Part shown: piece by piece, positions 55,854 through 63,730 of the stretch
How positions within the stretch are numbered: position 1 is the stretch's first letter
Layout: every line of letters starts with the position of its first letter
Assembly (NCBI RefSeq): GCF_022662335.1
Contig: NZ_JAKNQJ010000013.1
Location: 1 to 64,000 of the forward strand
From: Sphingomonas sp. CROZ-RG-20F-R02-07
Lineage (GTDB): Bacteria; Pseudomonadota; Alphaproteobacteria; Sphingomonadales; Sphingomonadaceae
Direction of reading: 5' to 3'
DNA: 64,000 nucleotides
Program-made: the position numbers and the translations under genes
The notes under the pieces: generated by a model
The model's database searches: none
Seen by the model: only the letters and a program-made list of their open reading frames with translations
Told to the model about the DNA's origin: nothing

Positions 55854-56456
55854 GTGACGCGCGTCGGGCTTCTCGGGGGATCGTTCAATCCCGCGCATGC
55901 CGGGCATCGCCGGATCACGCTGGCCGCGATCCGCGCGCTCGCGCTGGACGAGGCGTGGTGGCTGGTATCGCCCGGCAACCCCTTGAAGCCCGAACAGGGC
56001 ATGGCGCCGCTGGCCGCACGGCTTGCGTCCGCCCGCCGGATGGCGCGGCGGGCGCCGATCCGGCCGAGCACGATCGAGGCGCGGCTCGGCACGCGCTACA
56101 CGATCGATACAATGCGCGCGCTCAAACGTCGTTACCCCAGGACGCACTTCATCTGGGTGATGGGGAGCGACAATCTGGCGCAATTCCATCGCTGGAAGGG
56201 GTGGCGCGCCATCGCCCGCGAGGTTCCGATTGCGGTGATTGCGCGGCCGGGTTATGAAGGCCGCGCCTCCGCCTCACCAGCGGCGGGCTGGCTGCGGCGT
56301 TTCCGGCGACCCGCAGGCCAGGCGAACCGGTGGACGACGTGGGAGTTGCCAGCCTTCGTGCTGTTGCGTTTCCGTCCCGACCCCATGTCCGCTACGCAGG
56401 TTCGGGCCGGAAATCCTGCCTGGTTCCGGCAATTTCTGCCCGACGCACCACCCTAG
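55854..56456 (+). CDS. nadD: Nicotinate-nucleotide adenylyltransferase (GTG start)
   Basis: A 200-residue nucleotidyltransferase that joins ATP to nicotinate mononucleotide in NAD synthesis. The signature VGLLGGSFNPAHAGHRRI holds the (H/T)xGH motif. WVMGSDNLAQFHRWKGWRAI is a second family segment. ISSTxIR at the end appears as MSATQVRAG. The GTG at 55854 (with CGGA six bases upstream) or a TTG at 55848 are possible starts; no ATG is in frame. It is followed in eight bases by rsfS, the usual partner. Confidence 0.93.
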   Translation: MTRVGLLGGSFNPAHAGHRRITLAAIRALALDEAWWLVSPGNPLKPEQGMAPLAARLASARRMARRAPIRPSTIEARLGTRYTIDTMRALKRRYPRTHFIWVMGSDNLAQFHRWKGWRAIAREVPIAVIARPGYEGRASASPAAGWLRRFRRPAGQANRWTTWELPAFVLLRFRPDPMSATQVRAGNPAWFRQFLPDAPP

Positions 56457-56464
56457 GAGATCTC

Positions 56465-56863
56465 TTGGCCACTTCCCCCAATGCCCCCCGCGCGACCGAC
56501 CCGGCCGAGGTGGAGGCGCTTCACCGCCTCGTGCTCGAAAGCCTCGACGACGATCAGGCGGTGGATGTGATCTCGATCCCGCTCGCGGGCAAATCGAGCA
56601 TCGCCGATCACATGGTGATCGCGAGCGGTCGCTCGACGCGTCAGGTGGCGTCGATGGCGGGCAAGCTCGCCGAGAAGATCAAGGGCGAACTGCACCGCCA
56701 GACGCGGATCGAGGGCCTGCCCACCGCGGATTGGGTGTTGATCGACGCAGGGGACGTGATCGTTCACCTGTTCCGCCCCGAGGTGCGCTCCTTCTACAAT
56801 CTGGAGCGGATGTGGGCGTTCGGCGATGCGCCGCCCGCGCCGGCGGCCATCTCGCAAGCCTGA
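56465..56863 (+). CDS. rsfS: Ribosome silencing factor RsfS (TTG start)
   Basis: A 132-residue protein that binds uL14 of the 50S subunit and blocks joining with 30S in starved cells. The family segments are VDVISIPLAGKSSIADHMVIASGRSTRQVASMA, TADWVLIDAGDVIVHLFRPEVRSFYNLERMW. AGGAG at 56455-56459 is five bases before TTG at 56465, which fits the family start, while no good ATG occurs. It belongs to the proA-nadD-rsfS-rlmH series, with rlmH 13 bases after. Confidence 0.93.
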   Translation: MATSPNAPRATDPAEVEALHRLVLESLDDDQAVDVISIPLAGKSSIADHMVIASGRSTRQVASMAGKLAEKIKGELHRQTRIEGLPTADWVLIDAGDVIVHLFRPEVRSFYNLERMWAFGDAPPAPAAISQA

Positions 56864-56876
56864 CGCGCAGCCGGCG

Positions 56877-57299
56877 ATGCTGTTGCACATCGTCGCCCGC
56901 GGCCGGATCGCGCGATCGCCCGAAGGCGAACTGGTCGCCCGCTACATGAAGCGGATCGCGTGGCCGACGAAGCTGACCGAACTGCCCGACGCCGGCGGCA
57001 AGGTGCCGGCGGTCGAGCCGCAGACCAGGCGCGTGCTGCTCGACGAGACCGGCGAGACGCTGTCCTCGACCGCACTGGCGCGCCTGATCGGGCGCTGGCG
57101 GGACGACGGCGTCCGCGAAGCGCGGTTCGAGCTAGGGCCGGCGGACGGCTTCGACGATGCCGCGCGCGGTGAAGCCGATCTGCTGCTGTCGTTCGGCCGC
57201 GCGACCTGGCCGCATCTGCTGGCGCGCGCGATGCTGGCGGAACAGCTTTTCCGCAGCGTCAGCATCCTCGCCAACCATCCCTATCACCGCGAGGGGTGA
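56877..57299 (+). CDS. rlmH: 23S rRNA (pseudouridine-1915-N3)-methyltransferase
   Basis: A 140-residue SPOUT methyltransferase acting on pseudouridine 1915 of 23S rRNA in the whole ribosome, the natural neighbour of rsfS. MLLHIVARGRIARSPEGELVARYMKRI starts it. The knot is in LLLSFGRATWPHLLARAMLAEQLFRSVSILANHPYHRE, with the ending YHRE typical. The family's usual FLIGGA(D/E)G loop appears as RFELGPADGFDD, an unusual variant. Its TGA overlaps the ATG of envC by one base (TGATG). Confidence 0.94.
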   Translation: MLLHIVARGRIARSPEGELVARYMKRIAWPTKLTELPDAGGKVPAVEPQTRRVLLDETGETLSSTALARLIGRWRDDGVREARFELGPADGFDDAARGEADLLLSFGRATWPHLLARAMLAEQLFRSVSILANHPYHREG

Positions 57300-58540
57300 T
57301 GGACGCGGCCATCAGCGACCGGAAAGGTCGTTCCGCCGATCGTCCGGAGCTCGGCAGCGGCGGACGGGGGCGGCTCCGCACCGCGATCGCGGCCATCGGC
57401 GCGGCGGCGGCGCTCGTGTCGGCCATGCCGATCATCGCACAATCGCCACTCGTCCAGGAACAGCGGCGCCTCGCCATCGCCCGCCGCGACGGAGCTGCCG
57501 CAGCGGCGCGGGCGGCAGTGCTTGAACGCCAGGCGGCCGGCGAGCGCGACGCGGCGCGCAAGGCGCGCGCCGACGAAGAGGCGCTGGCGGCCCGGGTCGA
57601 CGCCGCCCAGGCTGATCTCGCCACGGCGAGCGCGCGCGTGGCGGTGACGGACCGTCTGCTCGCGGATCAGCGCGCGCGGCTGGGCGCAGCGCAGGTGCCG
57701 ATCGCCCGGTTGCTCGCCGCGCTCGAATCGCTCGCCTCCCGGCCGATGATCGCCGCGGTCGCGCAGCCCGGATCGGTGGACGACCTCGTCCATGTCCGTG
57801 CCGTGCTCGGCAGCGCCGTGCCGGCCGTCAGGGTAAAGACGCAAGGGGTGCGGACCGAGTTGGCCGAGACGCGGCGCCTGCAGGCCAACGCCGCGCTGGC
57901 GGCGCAGGCGCTACGCGATGGCCATGGCCGCCTGGAGCGCGAACGCGCCGCGCTGGCGTCGCTCGAGGCGCGGCATCGCGGCCGGGCACAGGCGTTGGGC
58001 CGAAGCGCGATCGGGGAATCGGACCGCGCATTGGCACTGGGCGAACAGGCCCGCGATCTGGTCGATCGGCTCGAGGAGGAGGGCAGCGCCCAGGCGGCCA
58101 TCGCCACGCTGGAGACGCTGCCGGGACCATTGCCGCGGCCCGTCGCGCGGGGCGTCGTGCCGCCGCCGCGGCCCGCGGGCGCGTACCGGCTGCCGGTGAC
58201 GGGGCGGCTGCTGACGGGGTTCGACGAGATCGCCGACGCCGGCTATCGCGCGCGTGGGCTCAGCTTTTCGGTCGCGGCTGGCGCGCCGGTCGTCGCGCCG
58301 GCAGCGGGGCGGGTGCGTTACGCGCGCGTGTTCCGCGGCTATGGGACGATCCTGATCCTCGATCATGGCGATGGCTGGACCAGTTTGCTGACCGGCCTGT
58401 CGCAAGCGAGCGTCGCGCCCGGTGCCATCGTCCGCGCCGGCCAGATCGTCGGCCATGCCGGCACGGGCCCAGATCCGCAGGTGGGCGTCGAGCTGCGCCG
58501 CCGCGGCCGGCCGATGGATATCGCCGCGCTGATTGGCTGA
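57299..58540 (+). CDS. EnvC-like murein hydrolase activator with degenerate LytM domain
   Basis: A 413-residue exported protein. An N-terminal helix (about 27-48) is followed by a long coiled coil (about 50-235), then the LytM/M23 domain (about 285-410). The zinc ligands of active M23 enzymes are replaced: the H-x3-D start reads ARGLSFS and the HLH motif reads PQVGVE. It keeps DHGDGWTSLLTGL. This pattern is that of EnvC-type activators, which switch on amidases at the division site. The ATG at 57299 overlaps the rlmH stop. ctpA follows. Confidence 0.88.
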   Translation: MDAAISDRKGRSADRPELGSGGRGRLRTAIAAIGAAAALVSAMPIIAQSPLVQEQRRLAIARRDGAAAAARAAVLERQAAGERDAARKARADEEALAARVDAAQADLATASARVAVTDRLLADQRARLGAAQVPIARLLAALESLASRPMIAAVAQPGSVDDLVHVRAVLGSAVPAVRVKTQGVRTELAETRRLQANAALAAQALRDGHGRLERERAALASLEARHRGRAQALGRSAIGESDRALALGEQARDLVDRLEEEGSAQAAIATLETLPGPLPRPVARGVVPPPRPAGAYRLPVTGRLLTGFDEIADAGYRARGLSFSVAAGAPVVAPAAGRVRYARVFRGYGTILILDHGDGWTSLLTGLSQASVAPGAIVRAGQIVGHAGTGPDPQVGVELRRRGRPMDIAALIG

Positions 58541-58566
58541 TCTGCTCATCGCCCGTTCACCCCGAG

Positions 58567-58595
58567 GCTGCTTTGATCGCACCGACCAAAGCGGC
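58567..58595 (+). terminator. Hairpin between envC and ctpA, possible terminator
   Basis: GCTGCTTTG (58567-58575) pairs with CAAAGCGGC (58587-58595) except for one wobble, 27 bases after the envC stop. There is no U-run on the plus strand, so a role in termination is uncertain. Confidence 0.3.
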
Positions 58596-58636
58596 TAGGG
58601 AGGGCGAACGCCATCCCGCCTGTCCAGGACTCCCTT

Positions 58637-60007
58637 GTGCCAAGACCGAAGTCGATGCCCCGTCCCCTGCTTGCCGCCACCGCGATCGTCGGCGCGCTCG
58701 CCCTCGTTCCGCTCGCCACCGCGGCGATGGCCGCTTCCGATACCGACACCTATCGCGAGTTCGATCAGTTCATCGACGTCTTCAACCGGGTGAAGGCGAA
58801 CTATGTCGACAAGGTGGACGACAAGACGCTCATCAAGGGCGCGATCCAGGGCATGCTCGCGAGCCTCGATCCGCATTCGAGCTATGCCGACGCGCTCGAT
58901 TACCAGAACCTCCAGATCATGACCGAGGGCAATTATGGCGGCCTCGGCCTCACCGTCACCATGGAAGACGGTGCGGTGAAGGTGATAGCGCCGCAGGAGG
59001 GAACGCCGGCCGCGCGAGCCGGCGTGAAGTCGGGCGACTATATCACGCATATCGACGGCAAGCTGATCTATGGCCAGTCGCTCGACGAGGCGATCGCGCT
59101 GATGCGCGGCAAGGCGGGCACCAAGATCACGCTGGGCCTCGTCCGCCCCGGTCGCGACAAGCCGCTCGACCTGACGATGACTCGCGAGGTGATCGTACAG
59201 AAGCCGGTGAAATGGGAGGTGCGCGGCGATGTCGGCTATATCGACATCAACACCTTCTCCGAACAGACCGGCGCCGACACCCGCGCCGCGATCATGGCGA
59301 TCGACAAGTCGCTCGGGCATCGGCCGCTTGGTTACGTGCTCGATCTGCGCGAGAATGGCGGCGGCTTGCTGAGCCAGGCGATCGAGGTGAGCGACGCGTT
59401 CCTGGATCATGGCGAGATCGTCTCGCAGCGTGGCCGCGAGAAGACGGATATCGAGCGTTACTATGCGCATCCCGGTGACGATGCGCATGGCTTGCCCGTC
59501 GTGGTGCTGACCGATTCGGGCACCGCGTCCGCGTCCGAGATCGTGGCCGGCGCGCTGCAGGACCAGCACCGGGCGCTCGTGATGGGCGAACGCAGCTTCG
59601 GCAAGGGATCGGTGCAGACCTTGCTGCCGCTCGGCCCCGAGACCGTCCTGCGGCTGACCACGGCGCGCTATTACACGCCGTCGGGCCGCAGCGTGCAAGA
59701 AGGCGGGATCGAACCCGACATCGCGGTGCCGCAGATCAGCGATCCCGACTTCAAGACCAAGCCGGTGTTCCGCGAGGCCGATCTGCGCCGGCATCTCATC
59801 AACGAGATGAAGCCGGACAATGCGGTGCTGGAGGAGGACGCGAAGACCGATCCGCGCTTCTCGCAGACCGCCGATCAGTTGAAGAAGGCGGGCATCGTCG
59901 ATTTCCAGCTCTATTATGCGCTGAAGACGGTCGCGCGGCTCGGCGGCGCGGCGCAGGTCGCGGCCGCGACCAAGCCGCCGGTCGCCTCGCCCGTGGTGCC
60001 CAAGTGA
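58637..60007 (+). CDS. ctpA: C-terminal processing peptidase (S41 family)
   Basis: A 456-residue periplasmic serine protease. A signal peptide lies in the first 33 residues. The N-terminal region has DPHSSYADALDYQNLQI. The PDZ domain covers about 95-165 (GGLGLTVTMEDGAVKVIAPQEGTPAARAGVKSGDYI). In the S41 core, the catalytic Ser298 in GTASASE and Lys323 in SFGKGSVQT are 25 residues apart, as in the Prc/Tsp enzymes. The GTG at 58637 has AGGA seven bases upstream; ATG at 58655 is in frame. It follows envC, and dsbB overlaps its end. Confidence 0.94.
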   Translation: MPRPKSMPRPLLAATAIVGALALVPLATAAMAASDTDTYREFDQFIDVFNRVKANYVDKVDDKTLIKGAIQGMLASLDPHSSYADALDYQNLQIMTEGNYGGLGLTVTMEDGAVKVIAPQEGTPAARAGVKSGDYITHIDGKLIYGQSLDEAIALMRGKAGTKITLGLVRPGRDKPLDLTMTREVIVQKPVKWEVRGDVGYIDINTFSEQTGADTRAAIMAIDKSLGHRPLGYVLDLRENGGGLLSQAIEVSDAFLDHGEIVSQRGREKTDIERYYAHPGDDAHGLPVVVLTDSGTASASEIVAGALQDQHRALVMGERSFGKGSVQTLLPLGPETVLRLTTARYYTPSGRSVQEGGIEPDIAVPQISDPDFKTKPVFREADLRRHLINEMKPDNAVLEEDAKTDPRFSQTADQLKKAGIVDFQLYYALKTVARLGGAAQVAAATKPPVASPVVPK

Positions 60008-60486
60008 CCGCCAATGAGCGGACGGCGCGCGGCCTCGCGCTGCTGCTCCCGGCCGCGTTGCTCGCGGGCGCCTGGGGCGGCCAGCTCTTCGGCGGGCTGA
60101 TCCCGTGCGAGATGTGCCATTGGCAGCGCTGGCCGCATTATGCCGCGCTCGTCGTGGCGCTGCTGGCGCTGGCTGCCCCCTGGCCGCGGCCGGGCCGTTT
60201 CCTGGTGCTCGCTGCTGCCGTGTTGATCGCGATCAGCGGCGTGATCGGCGTCTATCAGGCGGGCGGCGAATATCATTGGTGGACGCTGCACACCGCCTGT
60301 ACCGCGACCGCGCCGATCGTCGGCGCCACTGCGGCCGAGCGGTTGGCGTCGCTGATGGCCGCGCCGGTGATCCGCTGCGACGTGCCGCAATGGACGCTCT
60401 TCGGCATCTCGCTGGCGGGGTTCAACGCTATCCTGTCGCTGGGTGGGGCTGCGGTAATCGCGTCGCTCTTGAGGAAACCACGATGA
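60004..60486 (+). CDS. Disulfide bond formation protein DsbB family
   Basis: A 160-residue four-helix inner-membrane protein that reoxidises DsbA with quinones. Cys35 and Cys38 (PCEMCHWQRWPH) form the first pair in a periplasmic loop. Cys99 (LHTACTA) and Cys125 (VIRCDVPQ) are the second. The QRWPH sequence is a DsbB signature. GTG at 60004 overlaps the stop of ctpA (GTGA), giving coupling. Its own stop overlaps coq7 (ATGA). dsbA is not in view. Assignment is by motifs and helices. Confidence 0.93.
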   Translation: MTANERTARGLALLLPAALLAGAWGGQLFGGLIPCEMCHWQRWPHYAALVVALLALAAPWPRPGRFLVLAAAVLIAISGVIGVYQAGGEYHWWTLHTACTATAPIVGATAAERLASLMAAPVIRCDVPQWTLFGISLAGFNAILSLGGAAVIASLLRKPR

Positions 60487-61019
60487 ACCGCTGGCGCCCC
60501 GGCGACCGGCGCGAGCCGACCGATGCGATGATCCGCGTCGATCAGGCGGGCGAATATGGTGCGACGCGCATCTATGCGGGGCAGCTCGCGGTGTTGGGCG
60601 ACCGGCATCCCGCGGCGCGTGCGATCCATCATATGGCGGGTCAGGAGGAGCGCCACCGCGCGTTCTTCGATTCGATGATCGTGCGGCGCGGCGTTCGGCC
60701 CACCTTGCTCCAGCCATTCTGGACGGTGGCGGGCTTCGCGCTCGGCGCGGTCACTGCGGCCTTCGGTCCCGATGCCGCTATGGCCTGCACCGCGGCGGTG
60801 GAAACCGAGATCGACAAACATTACGAGGAACAGATCGTCGCGCTGGGCGACAGCGATCCCGAACTTTCCGCGGCCATCGCCGATTTCCAGGCCGAGGAGG
60901 TGGAGCACCGCGAGCATGCGCTGGCCGCGGGCGCGGAGAACACGCCGGGCTATCCCGTGCTCAGCGCGCTGATCCGGCTCGGCTGCAAGGTCGCGATCGG
61001 AGCGGCCAAGCGAGTGTGA
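60483..61019 (+). CDS. coq7: Demethoxyubiquinone hydroxylase (COQ7 family)
   Basis: A 178-residue di-iron oxidase of ubiquinone synthesis, converting demethoxyubiquinol to its hydroxylated form at ring position 6. The di-iron ligands are visible: RVDQAGEYGATRIYAGQ (Glu), GQEERHRAFF (Glu and His), AVETEIDKHYEEQI (Glu) and EEVEHREHA (Glu and His). The order and length match the COQ7/CLK-1 family used by alphaproteobacteria. Its start overlaps dsbB by four bases, so quinone supply and its user are translated together. Confidence 0.95.
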   Translation: MNRWRPGDRREPTDAMIRVDQAGEYGATRIYAGQLAVLGDRHPAARAIHHMAGQEERHRAFFDSMIVRRGVRPTLLQPFWTVAGFALGAVTAAFGPDAAMACTAAVETEIDKHYEEQIVALGDSDPELSAAIADFQAEEVEHREHALAAGAENTPGYPVLSALIRLGCKVAIGAAKRV

Positions 61020-61029
61020 TGGAGTGAAC

Positions 61030-61479
61030 ATGCGGAACCTGATCCTGATGGGGCTGGCGATGGTCGCCACGCCCGGCCTCGCGCAGCAGGTCGCCTTGCC
61101 GGGCGCCGCCAGACCCAAGCCGGTGATGCCGCCGGCCGAGATGGCGAAGGGAGCGCCGGTCAACGGCGTGCTCGTCCTCTATGGCAACCAGCGCTGCCCG
61201 ACGAATACCGATGGTGACGAAGTCGTTGTGTGCGAGCGGCGCAGCGCGTCGGAACAGTTCCGCGTTCCCAAGGAGTTGCGCAATTTCCAGGTGACGCCCG
61301 AAAATGCCGCCTGGGCGGCCAAGGCACAGGCTACGCTGGACGTCGGCACCGGCGTGAACGGCGTCGGCAGTTGCTCGGCGGTGGGTGCGGGCGGCCAGTC
61401 GGGCTGCTTCGCCGTGCAGGGCCGCGCGACCCGCGCGCAGAACGCGGAACGTAAGGCGGCGCAGACCGAGGGGCAGTAG
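61030..61479 (+). CDS. Secreted protein of unknown function
   Basis: A 149-residue exported protein. It has a signal peptide MRNLILMGLAMVATPGLAQQ, then PGAARPKPVMPPAEMAKGA. A domain follows with four cysteines: LYGNQRCPTNTDGDEVVVCERRSASEQFRVPKELR, then GSCSAVGAGGQSGCFAVQGRATRAQNAERKA. The CPT..GDE.VVCERR...FRVP pattern recurs in sphingomonads, but I know no function. GGAG at 61021 is five bases before the ATG; a GTG at 61024 is less likely. It is ten bases after coq7, so likely in the same transcript. Confidence 0.8.
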   Translation: MRNLILMGLAMVATPGLAQQVALPGAARPKPVMPPAEMAKGAPVNGVLVLYGNQRCPTNTDGDEVVVCERRSASEQFRVPKELRNFQVTPENAAWAAKAQATLDVGTGVNGVGSCSAVGAGGQSGCFAVQGRATRAQNAERKAAQTEGQ

Positions 61480-61491
61480 GGCTACCGGTGC

Positions 61492-61520
61492 TTGCGGTGG
61501 CCGGCCGAGCCGACTAGCCT
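61492..61520 (+). promoter_or_regulatory. Promoter in front of the ZTP riboswitch
   Basis: TTGCGG (61492-61497) and TAGCCT (61515-61520) are 17 bases apart. The predicted start of transcription is about 61527, just where the riboswitch begins, which supports both. Confidence 0.5.
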
Positions 61521-61525
61521 TGCGC

Positions 61526-61600
61526 CCGACGTGACTGGCGAAGCGTGGAGCACCACGGGGGAGCGTCGCACGACCATGCCGCTCGCCTGGGTACCCGCTA
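61526..61600 (+). promoter_or_regulatory. ZTP (pfl) riboswitch
   Basis: The conserved features of the ZTP/pfl aptamer are present in order. GACTGGCGA (61533-61541) is first. The hairpin GTGG-AGCA-CCAC is around 61545-61556. Next is GGGGGAGC, a linker GTCG/CGAC hairpin, then GCCGCTCGCCTGGGTA (about 61578-61593). GGCGA (61537-61541) pairs with TCGCC (61583-61587) as P1, and CCGC can form the pseudoknot. AAGGAG (61605-61610) and the ATG at 61617 follow at once, so translation control by ZMP or ZTP, the signals of 10-formyl-THF shortage, is expected. Confidence 0.82.
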
Positions 61601-61616
61601 TGCCAAGGAGACCCGC

Positions 61617-62327
61617 ATGCCCCAGCCATCGCCGATCCGCGTCGCGTTCCTCCTGTTTCCGAACGTCACCCAACTCGATCTGACCGGCCCCGCGCAGATG
61701 CTGGCGGGGCTAGGTGATGCGACGATCGATCTCGTTGCGGGGAGTCGCGCGCCAGTGGCCACCGATGCCGGCTTCGCACTGCTGCCGACCGCGAGCTTCG
61801 CGGAGGCGGCGATGCCCGACATTCTCTGCATTCCGGGCGGCATGGGCATCACCGACGCGATAGAGGATGGCGAGACGATGGCATGGGTGGCGCGGGCCGC
61901 CAATCACGCCACCTGGATCACCAGCGTGTGCACCGGGTCGCTGCTGCTCGGGGCGGCGGGATTGCTGCGCGGCTACCGCGCGACATGCCACTGGGCGCAG
62001 CATCATCACCTCGCCGCGTTCGGCGCGATCCCGGTGCACGCGCGCGTGGTGTTCGATCGCGATCGGGTGACGGGGGGCGGTGTGACAGCGGGGATCGATT
62101 TTGGCCTCGCGCTGGTCGCGGCGATCCGCGGCGAGGCGCATGCGCGTCTGCTTCAGCTAAGGCTAGAATATGATCCGGCGCCGCCGTTCGACTCGGGGTC
62201 TCCCGAACGCGCGGGTAGCGAGGCCGTCGCGCGGTTCAGGGCCATGGCGGCGCGCGCCGCGCCCGATCGCGACGCCCGGCTTCGTGCGGCGGCGGTGCGC
62301 GCCATGAGCGAGGGGGGGCGCGCATGA
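61617..62327 (+). CDS. DJ-1/PfpI-family protein
   Basis: A 236-residue class I glutamine amidotransferase-like protein. The fold begins IRVAFLLFPNVTQLDLTGPAQML. The nucleophilic elbow is ITSVCTGSLLLGAAGLLRG with its Cys, as in isonitrile hydratase and DJ-1. ATCHWAQHHHLAAFGA and VTGGGVTAGIDFGLALVAAI complete the pattern. Enzymes of this group hydrate isonitriles or repair glycated compounds; the substrate is not known. It lies directly behind a ZTP riboswitch, tying it to purine/folate one-carbon stress. It overlaps the next gene by four bases. Confidence 0.9.
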   Translation: MPQPSPIRVAFLLFPNVTQLDLTGPAQMLAGLGDATIDLVAGSRAPVATDAGFALLPTASFAEAAMPDILCIPGGMGITDAIEDGETMAWVARAANHATWITSVCTGSLLLGAAGLLRGYRATCHWAQHHHLAAFGAIPVHARVVFDRDRVTGGGVTAGIDFGLALVAAIRGEAHARLLQLRLEYDPAPPFDSGSPERAGSEAVARFRAMAARAAPDRDARLRAAAVRAMSEGGRA

Positions 62328-63730
62328 CCCGCGCCCGCATGCGGGTGGCGCTGTTCCTGTTCGTCTGGGCATCGTGCTGCTGGTTCGGATCCTGGGAGTT
62401 CAATCCCAACAACGCGACTCGGCTGTTCGCCAGCGTCGGGCTGGTCGAGCGCGGATCGGCGGCGATCGACCGGATGGCGGCGACGACGATCGACAAGTCG
62501 CGCTTCGGCGCGCATTTCTATCTCGACAAGGCGCCGGGCATGACGCTGATGGCGCTCCCCGCGGTGGCGCTGGCGGATGCGCTTACGCAGGATCGCGAGG
62601 CGGCACACCCGGCGGACGTCAACGATCACGGGCTGGCGCGCTACTACCGATTGCGGCTGCGGCTGGCAGTGGCGACCGGGCCGGCGCTCCTCACCGCGCT
62701 TGCCGCGGTGTTGCTGTACGAGATCGGCATCGCGATTACGGGTAGCGCGGCGGCGGGGCTGTTCGCGGCGATCGGCTATGCGCTCGGCGCGCCGATCTGG
62801 GGGTGGTCGACGACGGTGTTCGGCCATTCCTCCGTCGCGGCGCTCTATGTGGTGGCGCTGTGGGCTGGTTGGCAGGGACCACGCCTTCGCCATGGCTTCT
62901 GCGCGGGGCTGGCGCTTGGCTGGGCCGTGGGCATCGAATATCAGGCGGTGCTGGCGGGTGCCGCGATCGGGATCTGGATCGTGTGGCGCGCCTGGCACCG
63001 GCCGGCGCACTGGCGCCTCTATGCCGCCATGCTGCTTGGCGGGCTGATCGCGGCGGTGCCGATCGCGGCGTATAACGGGGTCGCCTTCGGCACGGTGTTC
63101 CGGATCGGCTATTCGGGCGTGGTCGGTTACGAGGGCATGCGTCACGGGCTATTCGGGCTGGGCGTGCCGCGGCCGGTGCTGCTGTGGGAGATCACCTTCG
63201 GCGTGCACAAGGGGCTGTTCTGGATCGCCCCCGCGCTGCTGATGGCGCTGCGGGGCCTTGCGATGCTGGAGCGCCGCACCGCGACGCAAGGGCTGGCGCG
63301 CACGGCGGCGGCGGTCGTCGCGATCGTGCTGCTGGTGAACGCGGCCTATTACTACTGGGATGGCGGCAACGCGACGGGGCCGCGCCACGCAATGCCGCTG
63401 ATCGGCGCGCTGGCGATCGGGCTCGCGCCGTTCTGGGCGGCGCTGCGGAGCAGGGGCGCGCGGATCGCCGCGCTGGCGGTGATGGCGCTGTCGATCGCGC
63501 TCAACGCGGTGATCGCGGCAGCGGAGATCCTGAGCCCGCCGCAATTCACCTTCCCGATCTGGAGCGCAGTGATCCGCGACCGTTTCCTGCAGGGCGACAT
63601 GCGCACCTGGCCGAGCGAATGGCTCGGCGGGTCGCCGTGGACCGGGTTCGCGCTCTACGTCGCGCTTGCCGTGCCCGCGCTCCTGCTGCTCGCGCGCGCG
63701 GCATGCCGGGCAGACCGGCTCAGCGCCTGA
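62324..63730 (+). CDS. Polytopic membrane protein, GT-C glycosyltransferase-like
   Basis: A 468-residue integral protein with about ten transmembrane helices, spread from residue 7 to the end (the last about 441-460). The loop after the first helix has NPNNATRLFASVGLVERGSAAIDR, and then FYLDKAPGMTLMALPAVAL. The DKAPG.(T/S) motif and acidic loop resemble GT-C (ArnT/PMT-like) lipid-linked sugar transferases. The DUF is not known to me by name. Its ATG overlaps the DJ-1 stop, so it is under the same riboswitch. It ends convergently overlapping 11 bases of the DedA gene. Confidence 0.72.
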   Translation: MTRARMRVALFLFVWASCCWFGSWEFNPNNATRLFASVGLVERGSAAIDRMAATTIDKSRFGAHFYLDKAPGMTLMALPAVALADALTQDREAAHPADVNDHGLARYYRLRLRLAVATGPALLTALAAVLLYEIGIAITGSAAAGLFAAIGYALGAPIWGWSTTVFGHSSVAALYVVALWAGWQGPRLRHGFCAGLALGWAVGIEYQAVLAGAAIGIWIVWRAWHRPAHWRLYAAMLLGGLIAAVPIAAYNGVAFGTVFRIGYSGVVGYEGMRHGLFGLGVPRPVLLWEITFGVHKGLFWIAPALLMALRGLAMLERRTATQGLARTAAAVVAIVLLVNAAYYYWDGGNATGPRHAMPLIGALAIGLAPFWAALRSRGARIAALAVMALSIALNAVIAAAEILSPPQFTFPIWSAVIRDRFLQGDMRTWPSEWLGGSPWTGFALYVALAVPALLLLARAACRADRLSA

